NCBI RefSeq assembly: GCF_030272615.1
Contig: NC_081410.1
Location: forward strand, 190,855,619 to 190,919,618
Origin: Cryptomeria japonica
Lineage: Eukaryota; Streptophyta; Pinopsida; Cupressales; Cupressaceae
Length of the DNA: 64,000 nucleotides
Direction of reading: 5' to 3'
Positions 54,801-64,000 of this stretch are shown in pieces. Numbering within the stretch: position 1 is the first letter of the stretch; each line of letters begins with the position of its first letter. The position numbers were made by a program, and so were the translations under genes. The notes below the pieces were generated by a model. The model was not told the origin of the DNA, did not search any database, and saw only the letters and a list, made by a program, of their open reading frames with translations.

Positions 54801-57800
54801 AGTTTATCATGTTATTGTAATCAAGTGGAAACTTAATAATGAACTCATGGGACGGATAGATAGATAATTAAATAAGATAATTAATTTATTTGTGCCTCAT
54901 GACTTTATCCTAGGGAGGATGTTTTAGGATAAGCATGAGAAGGTCGTGAAGATGGTAAGTCAATCTCCCTTGATCTCTCATAGGTTGAGACGGCTCCACA
55001 TGTCCATCAGGCTAGGGCCTTATGTTATGTGTTATGTGGATGGCATGTGATGACACTCCACTCCTACATGTGTTCCCTTTGATGTTCTTATGGCCATGCC
55101 TTGTTGATTCATAAGCCTCTGAGGGTTTCTTATTGTGATTGTTTATGTTGGTTGTATTTGCTCTATGCTTGAGAGTGTTGTTGTAATCTTGTCTTTTGGT
55201 ATTAAGTGTCAACCTAGATGTAGAATGTGTGTTGGGACCTTGTGTCATCTCCTAGCATGGGGGGTGGTTCCTTTGGTTCCACATGGTTGGGTGGTTGGTG
55301 CTTTTTACCATTGATTTTTTTTCCCTTGTTGGTGTTCTTTCTTTTGTGGAAGTGGATTCTTCATCATGATGGATTATGGATTCTATTGTAGCAGATTCGT
55401 GTATTTGGATATCATGTATATGAGATGTAAATTACTCTTGTAATGACCATAGGAGATGTAGTAGATGGATGAGCTATGCTCTTGTTATGTAAATCGTGTA
55501 ATTGCAATGATGTAATGTAATTGAGATATTTGTGATTGATGTTATGAAAGTGATTCATGTAGATCCTATTAGACACAATGCACCACTAAGAGAGGGGTGA
55601 ATCAGTAGTTCTCAATATTTTTCCATTTAACTAACTAAAGTGTGTATACCATTTATGGGATCTAACACAATGGAGACATACCGGTTAGTGAGGAGACCAA
55701 CTCAAAACAATCACACACAAGGAGGCATCTCATAACACCAGTATATACGAGGAAAACCCAAGATGGGAAAAACCTCGGTGAGCAATGTTGTTGGAGTGTA
55801 TTGCTCCAATCCAGCCTCACAATGAAACTCTGTTACAATGTTTAGGGCACCAACCCAAGGAGCTACATCCCTTGCCTGATTTATGAGCTACAACCCCTGC
55901 ACCGAGCTACAACTCAATGAACACAATGAAAATATCAAATACTCAAGTAGTAATCTAGTTACAAGTGAATCTTGTAACAACTCGAAACAAACTTCCCTGT
56001 CAGTAAGGTATCTCCTCAACCTTACTAGTTCTCTGCTCGCTCTAATTGAATCTCTCTTCTCATTGTTGTTGCTTATCGGTTCACCTTCCACTCTATTGGT
56101 TCTCTCTTCCTTTAGCTGCTCTGCTATACTCCACTGGTACTACACTCAGTCGGTTCTATGCCTGCCTTCTCTACAATGCTTTTCTTTTTCTCTGTCGGTA
56201 TGAACACTACTGATTATGCACTCCTACCAGTTGAACTCTTCAATCTGGTCCTCCCTCACACTCAGTCTTTTCTCTATCTTCTTGATGAGCACTTCACTGA
56301 TCTGCACATAGTGACACAATCTTCTTCTGTTCAGCGACCCTTCACAATCTCTTAGGTTTGCATGTTTATCACCCAGACTTCCCGCCAAAAATCAATTCAA
56401 ACTTGGCGCCTTAGGTTTTTCTCCATTGATCACGAGGCACACCGAATCCAATCAAATCTGATCGGATCACAACTCAGGGATGTCTATCTGTACATATTCG
56501 TCATTTTTCGTGCCTTCCAAAACATGCCTTCCTATTTCAGGAACCTGCAATCAACCTGTCGGCACACTTCTTGGTCAATCACCATTGATGGCATGATGGA
56601 TTTCTTCAACTACTTCGATCTACTCGATCAGTCTATCCTCGATCCTCTCTTATCCATTTTAATCTCGATCTGTGCACCTCTTCAACACCACCTCAAACTT
56701 AGCAGTCACATTTATGTCGGACCAACCTTATCGTCACACTACACGGACCTGTGCAAGATCACCACTTCACCTCCTTGTGGCATAACTATCAGTATCCACC
56801 TTGGCATACAACTCTGTCGGTTCAACTTAGTCACCGACCCCTCTCATAACCAGTCACACACATACTGAACTTACCGGCACAAATCACTTTGCCGGTTAAC
56901 CTTCCTTCCATCGCCTTTTCTATCTTGTCGGTGTAACCCTTATGTCAGTACTTCACCTCTCTGCTAGTTTCTCACTCTATCGATCACCTCACCATGTATG
57001 CACTTTGTTCATATTACCGGTGGAACCATTCTTGATGACACTTTGTCATCAACCTTCACTAGACACCATCTTTAGTTTGGCCATTCCTGTGACTGCATTT
57101 GATCAGCCTTGTCCTCTCCCTAATCAGTTCGGACTACTTCACAACTGGTTTTCCAAGATGGCAAACACATCACACTCATTTTGTACCAGCATCTCAACAT
57201 GCCTTCTCTATCGATCCAGTGCATAACCTTGATCTCATGCACTTAAGGCATTCCCTCAAATCACCAGTAGAGCTGGTGTGAACCTTCAAACATTTGCCTT
57301 TGCCTCATCTACCTTATCTCAAAGTACTATGATGCACACAATGCATAATATGAGATAAGCTCCACTTACCAGTGGAGTGACACCATTTGCTTTCTGCAAT
57401 GTACTCATGTGACTTCCCTATTTGTGCAGCATCTCTTCAAACAGGCACATGTGATCAGGTGTGGGCATATTCGTTGTCAGTCATTGCATCTCATGATGAG
57501 TGCATTCTTCATCTGGTGGGATTCCTTTTGTTCTGCAACCTCACGGCATACCTATTCACTCTTCTCCCCCAGTGTTGATGTGATTCAAGTAACATTCTTC
57601 CTCTTTATCACAAACAACCACTAAAACACCTTGCTCATTCTTCTTGTACACTGGTCATGACCCTTGCAGGCTAACAACCACTCATTTGGTTGATCTGACT
57701 TCTCCATGACAACACATCACTTACCAATTGACATCCTTTCCTTACTGGTGATGCACTATACCGGGATTGATCACCTTACCATCTCATCCACACAATTCAG

Positions 57801-59114
57801 GCACTAACTCGTGTATCGGTAACACCAGTGGTCATCCATCTAATGACATTCTCTTCCTTACCTTACCGGTGTCCTACAACACACAATGATACCCAAGATA
57901 TCTCATTCTATACGTCTTCATGACAGTGTTGCACATACATCTCCTCTACCGATAGTCATCCCATACCGATCCATCTTCTATTCCAGTTTTCATCAAACTA
58001 TAATGCCAACAACCTCATGTTCACTATTTGACATCAATGTCAGTGATACCAGTAACATCCTATACTGGTTGACATCAATGACAACACAATGCCAACAGAT
58101 CCCTATTCTTGTAATGGTTTCATATTGACTAGACTTGTTCATGTATGTGTTGATTGATATTTGAAAGAAATGTGAAACTAGCCTTGTAGTGGATTCTTAG
58201 GTGATAATGAACCTTATATGGTAGAATGATTATAAGGATTAATCAAGGCTGAAATATTATCATTCTTAAATGTGATTTTCATTCATGTTAATGCATTGAA
58301 ATGTTAGGCATAACAATGGTTAATTAGTAATGGCATTGGGACTTTGTATTAAGCATATAGGAAGCATTTAAAGCAAAGAACATATTAGGGTTTAAGTCTC
58401 TCATAAATGATCGTATGTGTTAAAAGGCATGTATTCCATAATATGCATTTAGTGAAGGATAAACATAATGGTTGCATCGTGTTCATAAGGATTTGAATGG
58501 TTAAGGGATAGTAGGAACATTTGGAATTGGAGTTTAAAATGTACCTTAGAAATGGGATTGATTATGCATTTATTTCATGTAGTCTAAGAGGTTAAAAGGT
58601 TTGTATATCATAATAAAGGAAAGCATTTAGGATCATGTAATATGAAAGCAAATGTTAAGTGCATTGCATATATGTAGATGATTAAAGGATGTATCAAGTA
58701 ATGCATATCATTGAGTAAGAGGTTAAACCTAGAATAGAGTGCATCAATGATCATGTAGTTGCATATCATTCTAGGGAATAAGTAAATGAATTACATATGA
58801 GAATGCTGAAATAGTAATGGTTTTAGATTGGGTAATGATGCATAGATGTTATTGCTTGGGTTTAAGGAAACTAAGTAATGATGTTGAGATACCCTAGGGA
58901 AGTAGAGCAATGTGTATGTTGTTAGTAGTTCCGCTTGCGTATTGATAAAGGATTATGGTTTAATGTTATTATCATGTTATTAATGAGTTGTTGTTTGTTA
59001 CACACATTGCATAAAAGATGTTTAAGTGAACATTAGTTGTTACATAAAAAAAAAAGTATTTTGTTAGATGTTAGTTTAGCTTATTTTCTCTAGGGTATTT
59101 TTGTAGGCATTACA
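51896..59114 (+). repeat. solo LTR E (gypsy-type, 4.7 kb net), related to gypsy D LTR
   Basis: It starts TGTAGTGACCACCCTTGAC and ends GTAGGCATTACA. ACAAA flanks it at 51891-51895 and 59115-59119. Start, end and inner words (GTGATGACACTC, CATCTCCTAGCATGG, CCACATGGT) follow the gypsy D LTR in order. No coding region, primer-binding site or second copy, so it is a solo LTR left by LTR-LTR recombination. Frames such as 53096-53476 and 54467-54727 show no family features. Confidence 0.85.
55567..58097 (-). repeat. solo LTR H (copia-type) inside LTR E
   Basis: On the + strand it starts TATTAGACACAATGCACC (TG changed to TA) and ends AATGCCAACA; GATCC flanks it at 55562-55566 and 58098-58102. The left end aligns with insertion I. 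The minus-strand start contains GTTGTCATTGATGTCAACC. The R/U5 box is at about 55750-55780. Plus-strand frames in it, up to 168 codons at 56362-56868, are shadows without homology. Confidence 0.85.
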
Positions 59115-59892
59115 ACAAAGCTCTAACTTCTACACTTCTACAATCTCAAATTTGCTTGCACATCATTCGTGTACTCTTCTCATCCATTCACACATAATCC
59201 ATCATTCAACTTATCCAACCACACTCCTTAAATATGAGATAGATCATTGAAAACTTAACAAAGGGTCGACCAAGAACAAACTAAATATTATTACACAAAA
59301 TAAGCCACTCTGACCAAAAATACTCAAAGTGGTCCACTCTAGGAGAAAGAGGGAACCCAAATACATCACAATACATCCTTCCAAGATGAATCCAATGATG
59401 CACTCATGATACCACACCCTCCAAAGTCATTACCAAATGTAATGTGTAGACATAGCAATCAGTCGACCAAAGAACATGTTATGATGAAAAATATCTCACA
59501 TGGATCCCCACACACCATGGTGAGACCCCAAAACAACTTCTTAATACATCCTCCAATGCATATATGGATCAAAAAAATATGATCCAATCAAGATAATCCA
59601 AAATGACACAATGAACGATAACAAAACTGAATATTCCAAACAAAATTCAAAATTACTCATTCGCGGAACATAAACATCTCCATAGAAACAAACTAATAAT
59701 ATTACACGAGCCACAAAATCACGTCCACTAAACTGTACCACATAATTCAGCATATTCGGAGGTCATTGCAGAATTCCCGGACTAGCAAATCCAACAAAAA
59801 TAGGAACATATCTGGATCAGAATCCATCCGAACAACCAAGTTTGACATCAATGAAAACTAGACAATCTCATATCAAACTTATATTTCCAACA

Positions 59893-60650
59893 AAATATTT
59901 GACAACAACCATACTAAACAAGATCAAAGGAGATAGGTGAACAATGAAGATCAAACCCATGAGGGTGTGTCAAGGTATCATATGAGATTTTATGATTTTG
60001 TATGTTTTATGGTTCTTCATTGATGTGTTGGTTAATTTCATTGTAGATCTAGGGCTTTATGGTTGGAGATAGGATTTGCAATATATAGGAGTTCAAATTT
60101 GGCATATACATATATGATTTGCATTCATCTTATTTATTCATTGTTGAGATTTGGATGTATTATGTTTCTTAGATTTTTTTGGTTAGCCTAGTATTGAAAC
60201 ACATTGTTTAAATTTGACAATCTTGCAATAATATAAGTATCTCATAAAGTGCACCAAATGCTAGTGCCAATACAAAAAGAATGGAGATATAAAAAATCTT
60301 GAATAAATATACAAGCAAGTATACAAATTAGTCCAAAGTAAAACTATCAGGGCACAAAGGTGAGAGGAATTACAATAAATAAATGATTTCAATGTTTTAT
60401 TGTATTCAACAAAGGTTTTTTATTTATAAATGATCCAATAGATTTTGTCTCTAATTGTAAGAAATGTTCCATCATCGTAGCAAGTGTAAATGATTTTTTT
60501 ATTGTGTATCACTTTAATTAAATAAGTATATGCACTACTTTTCATTATGTAGAAGCAATATTGTGATTTTCAATTCTTTATTAATCTCATTGTAGGATAA
60601 AATATTTGTATTTATTTGTTCTTTTCGAGCCTTTAAAAAAAATGGGTAAT
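59893..60650 (+). other. probable continuation of Tat-like LTR 2 and leader
   Basis: It follows copia B directly, so it must be the other side of the target. AT-rich, no coding signal. Words such as GAGGGTGTGTCAAGG and GATCTAGGGCTTTATGG suit a U5/leader, but the LTR end and primer-binding site were not identified. Confidence 0.45.
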
Positions 60651-60769
60651 TTTTTTCAACTCAAAACAAGAATTACAAAGCAAAAGGCCCTAGGCCCAAG
60701 AATTATAGATACATATATTCCTATACTCCATGTATAACTTTTCTGAAGTCTCATGGAATTTTGGGGATA

Positions 60770-61120
60770 AATACCTCAGTCAACCACATCTCACCTATCT
60801 AAATTCTCAAAAGCCCATTTAGCCAAAGAATCCACCACTCTGTTTCATTCCCTGGGAATATAGAGAAAATACATATATTCCAAAGAGCAGCACAAATTCA
60901 AAATCTCCTTAACCACTGAGACTTTTTAATTGCCAGTTAGCTTTGTCTAACCTTTGTTCATTCAACATATCCACCACAATATGTGAATTAGATTCAAAAT
61001 TAATCTTCTTCCAACCAAGGGAGACACTTCTTTCAACTACATAAAGAATAGCTAAGGCCTCCATGCGATTTTTAGAATGTTACCCTTTATATATAAAGAA
61101 AAAGCACAACACATCAATTA
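60770..61120 (-). pseudogene. LINE RNase H, C-terminal
   Basis: MEALAILYVVERSVSLGWKK with the Glu and NFESNSHIVVDMLNEQRLDK (Asp changed to Asn) near 60940-61060. The frame is broken downstream, where NETEWWILWLNGLL corresponds to the usual ADxLA region. Confidence 0.7.
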
Positions 61121-61399
61121 CTATCCCTACCAATGCAACCAATTCCTGCATAACTAGGATTTCCCCTGGAATAACCATGAGTAATAACATTTAAAACTCT
61201 CTCAAGAGGAGGGGGCAACTGGCCCTCTTGATGAATCTTCTTTTTAGTCTATCAAGGTTTTATACCTACAAACAAGCCCAAACCAAGCCAAATTCAAATT
61301 CCCAATGATAACCAAATCACTAGGATCCACTATATTGAAAAGGTCACATTTTTCTAGCATTGTCTCCTAGAGTATGTTGGCAATCTTATGCCACAAATT

Positions 61400-61960
61400 A
61401 GCCCCACCATTTTTTAGTCTTGAAAAATCCTATTATTTCTTTATAACCAAATATTCCAAATAATGAAAGTAAGGGGCCAATTACAAAAAGCTACCTAAAG
61501 AAAAGAGGTCTTAGCTAGAGGTCTACCCAAAATTTATCAGAATTCAACCAAAGAAGTGGCATTGACACAAGCATGATTCCACACCCACACTACAAGTGTC
61601 AAATCTCCCTAAACTAGGGACATTGAAAGAAGAGATGAAAAATATATTCCTCACTATTATTACAAAGAAGACAGATAGAAGGGCCCATGAAGCCTCTCTT
61701 CCTCAAATTCTACCAAATAAGACATCTATTTTGAGCCACCAGCTATAGAAAGAAATTACACTTAGGCCAAGAGAATTTATTCCACACTTGATTCCACTAA
61801 GGAACACTGATCTTATCATACCACTATCTATCCAATTCCAAATAATACGAGGCAACAATTTTTTTCCCTTTTGATCAAGGCCCCAAACCAGAGAATCCCT
61901 CCCCTAAAGGGAACTACACAATCTACCAGCCATAATCCTAGCTAGCCCTTGATGATCCTC
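61400..61960 (-). pseudogene. LINE zf-RVT region
   Basis: SICLLCNNSEEYIFHLFFQC near 61610-61690 is the zinc-finger-like region (C-x2-C, H-x4-C) between RT and RNase H in plant LINEs. Stops on both sides. Confidence 0.8.
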
Positions 61961-62329
61961 CATAATACCACCCAATAGCCACTCTTGAGGATACTTCCAA
62001 CAAATCAACTCCACCTAGCCCACAACCTTACTAGTTTTAAAGTCCACCTTACTCCAACCAGTTTCAGTCAAACTATTACAAAGAGACTAAAGATGAGGAA
62101 ACTTGGAAACGATGGAGGGATGACCATCATAAGAATCATACTAGAAAAGGGCCTCAGATCACTTATTGCATATATAAAAAAGACCTTTGATGAGCTTTTC
62201 TCCTCTTTTGGGAGTATTCCAAATCATAGATCCCTTTCCCATGAGGTTGCATCTAGGGACATCATAGTTGTTCACTCCCTAAAGGACGTACTTGTAAGTA
62301 AGAATTCTAGCCCAATCATGATCTTGAAA

Positions 62330-62749
62330 TGTACACTACTGCCAATATAATTTGGCAGCTAAGACCTGATAAATCATGCCTACTGGTCCAAGCCCAAGAC
62401 CATCTTGCTTCAGCTTACAAACTAAATCCCACCTATCCAAGCTCCACTTCAAGTAGAGTAAATTGTTTGCTTGTATAAATTGACAAGAAAGAGTATCAAA
62501 CTCCCTAAAAAACCTTGGAGGAACAACTTGCACAAAGTATCTATAAATATGGAGGGCCTACACCACCTACTTCAAAAGAGCCACTCTCCTAGCAGTCGAA
62601 CGTCGTTTGCAAGTCCAATTAGTAACTTTCCTATGAAACTTATCCAAAAATTCTTGCTAGAATTCCTTGTGTTGAGATCCCACAACAAGGTGAATCTCAA
62701 TATAAGCTAGAGGAAGACAACCAATTTAAAATCTAAGGATCCAAGCAAT
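62330..62749 (-). pseudogene. LINE RT C-terminal region
   Basis: WDLVCKLKQDGLGLGPVGM near 62390-62430 matches the W-x-x-V-C-x-P-K-x-x-G-G-L-G segment of plant LINEs, followed by IYQVLAAKLYWQ. The part between is decayed. Confidence 0.8.
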
Positions 62750-63285
62750 CCTATTCTACATCAGTTGAGGGGTATTGAAGAAGAAGATAGATGGCTTTAA
62801 TGATTTTTTGACAAGAGGAAACCAAGTGTCCAAAATTCTCCTAAAATTTATTTCTTCATTGATTCTGGTCATGCCCATCAAGGCTATATCATTAACAAAT
62901 TGAAGTTGAGAATGAGGGGGCAAACTACTACTCCAACTCCAACCCTGAGTCAAAATGTTTAACTAACTTGAGACAATAAATCTACCTACCCCTTTAGCCA
63001 TAATAATAAACATATAGGTAGATAGAGTATCCCCTTGTTGAAGACCACTAGAAGCATTGAATAACTCAGAGGGTTCACCATTGATAAGAACCAAAAATGA
63101 AGAAGTAACACAACTCATGATCCATCTAACACAATCTTCACTAAATCTAGAAAAGTCAGAAGATTTTTTTGTAAGAATGTCCATTAACTCTATCATAAGC
63201 TTTAGTCATTTCAACTTTGATGAACATGACCTTAGAGAATGACATAGAATGAATGGCCTCGAAAGCAATCATAATCCCATCAAGG
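62750..63285 (-). pseudogene. LINE reverse transcriptase
   Basis: AFEAIHSMSFSKVMFIKVEMTKAYDRV near 63200-63280, then CVRWIMSCVTSSFLVLINGEP, SSGLQQGDTLSTYMFIIMAKG near 63000-63130, and LQFVNDIALMG near 62890, which is the F-A-D-D catalytic region with the first Asp changed to Asn. Frames are broken between segments. Confidence 0.85.
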
Positions 63286-64000
63286 TGTTGGAAATGTTGT
63301 TATTGATGTCAAGTAGGTAAAAAGACAATGTCATGGACAAGTTGTCAATTATGTCAAAAATGAGTACACATATTTCTATCATTAATGTCAAAGAAAAATG
63401 AGGAATATCTTATTAAGGCCAAATGCCACTAAATTGTGGAATAAAATCTACCTACCATTAAATGAAGCAATCAGAATAAGACATATTAGATAAATTGCTA
63501 ATATGATTAAGACAATATATTATACTATACTGTTTATGCTACTCAACTTTATTGAAACGAAGACTAAAAGATTATGGCCAACTCTCTAAGTGTCCAACAA
63601 ATGAGTATTGAGACAAGAAGCATGATGCATGAGAAGAAGAAAAATATATATTAACGTATGACAACAACCATGATTCAAAAGAAAATATAGCAGTGATTGC
63701 CATTAGTATAAACAATGCATCATATCCTTAAGACGACGACTTCATATGGCTGATTCATTTCAGTGATTAAATATGCAACAAAGGAGGTATTCCATAATGC
63801 ACATTGAATAAAGCAACGAGCCCAGTCTTTTTTTTAAAGACAAAAACATACAATGTACTCACTAAAACACAAAGACGAACATACAATGTAGTCACTAAAA
63901 CAATCAATCAGTGCACATTGAATAAAGCAACGAGCCCAATGAGTGTATTAAACGTGTGACTAAAACAATCATGATGCAAGATCATCATTTAAGGTAAAGC
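63286..64000 (+). repeat. copia-type LTR J, right end outside window
   Basis: It starts TGTTGGAAATGTTGTTATTG with ATGTCAAGTAGG, the LTR start type of copia A and B. It cuts the LINE ORF2. It contains a 26 bp direct repeat at 63799-63824 and 63913-63938. Neither coding sequence nor LTR end is inside the window, so whether it is a solo LTR or a full element is open. Confidence 0.7.
63799..63938 (+). repeat. 114 bp offset direct repeat in LTR J
   Basis: The 26 bp word from GCACATTGAATAAAGC to GAGCCCA occurs twice, 114 bp apart. AATGTAGTCACTAAAAC and its near copy AATGTACTCACTAAAAC lie in between. Confidence 0.85.

Larger units (their letters stand above)
15915..59892 (-). mobile_element. Ty1/copia retrotransposon B, full length but split by nested insertions
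   Basis: Two matching LTRs, each split by another insertion, have nearly equal net lengths: 606+677 bp on the left (3' LTR) and 497+773 bp on the right (5' LTR). Both ends read TGTTGAACACATGG and TTTCCAACA. The inner parts 25223-29315 and 51203-51398 together carry gag to RNase H. Removing nested elements leaves about 6.8 kb, a normal copia size. Flanks AAAAA (15910-15914) and AAATA (59893-59897) are a target duplication with one mismatch. The coding region is heavily decayed. Confidence 0.88.
51399..59892 (-). repeat. copia B 5' LTR, split by solo LTR E
   Basis: Parts 51399-51895 and 59120-59892 align to the 3' LTR of B. The shared R/U5 box is at about 51520-51550. The TATA motif of the other copy (CATATATAAGG, minus, about 24573) is changed here (about 59228). 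Confidence 0.88.
60651..63285 (-). mobile_element. LINE (L1-type) ORF2 remnant, cut by a copia-type LTR
   Basis: Minus-strand order RT, RT C-terminus, zf-RVT, RNase H, then a T run on the + strand at 60651-60657 (poly-A side). The 5' part is interrupted by the LTR at 63286. Many stops and frameshifts. It is longer and more complete than the LINE at 11911. Confidence 0.85.

Noticed and set aside
56362-56868. Plus-strand frame of 168 codons
   Set aside because: It lies inside solo LTR H, antisense to the LTR, with no domain or codon signal. Frames nearby (55883, 56942, 57387) are similar.

Overview
This window is plant nuclear DNA made almost entirely of retrotransposons; I recognise no host gene, tRNA, rRNA or CRISPR array. 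The evidence is plant-type Ty1/copia and Ty3/gypsy gag-pol remnants, long LTRs, primer-binding sites of the TGGTATCAGAGC type next to LTRs, and plant L1-type LINEs ending in an RNase H domain. The depth of nesting and the decay of most reading frames suggest a large seed-plant genome. A gymnosperm is possible, but the sequence alone does not prove it.

Layout, left to right. 1-5937 is the 3' two thirds of a copia element (A, +) with its LTR. 5938-9089 is unassigned, non-coding, AT-rich sequence. 9090-11812 is a decayed Tat-like gypsy polyprotein (RT, two RNase H regions, integrase start), followed by its LTR (from 11813). That LTR is broken by a 5'-truncated LINE (11911-13481) and a copia-type solo LTR (about 13815-14828). 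A second Tat 3' end and LTR (14936-15914) is the target of a large nest.

The nest (15915-59892) is copia B (-). Its 3' LTR is split by F, an 8.0 kb non-autonomous LTR element (16521-24540) holding the window's only long intact reading frame (1,038 codons). Its 5' LTR is split by a 4.7 kb gypsy-type solo LTR (E, 51896-59114), itself split by a copia-type solo LTR (H, 55567-58097). The gag of B is split by copia C (29316-51197, -). C is in turn split in its protease by solo LTR G (33498-37674, +), which carries a 1,734 bp TRIM-like element (34172-35905), and in its gag by chromovirus-type gypsy D (38055-49832, +). The RT of D is split by remnant LTR I (41950-43702). Most boundaries carry 5 bp target-site duplications, so the order of insertion can be read directly.

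After the nest, 59893-60650 is probably the rest of the Tat LTR and leader. 60651-63285 is a LINE (-) with RT, zf-RVT and RNase H. 63286-64000 starts another copia-type LTR (+).

Nothing here works as a host pathway. The main points of interest are element F and its conserved reading frame, the TRIM, the ordered nest, and sequence words shared by unrelated LTR families: a near-palindrome at the U3 start, an R/U5 box, and CpG retained almost only as CCGA/TCGG.
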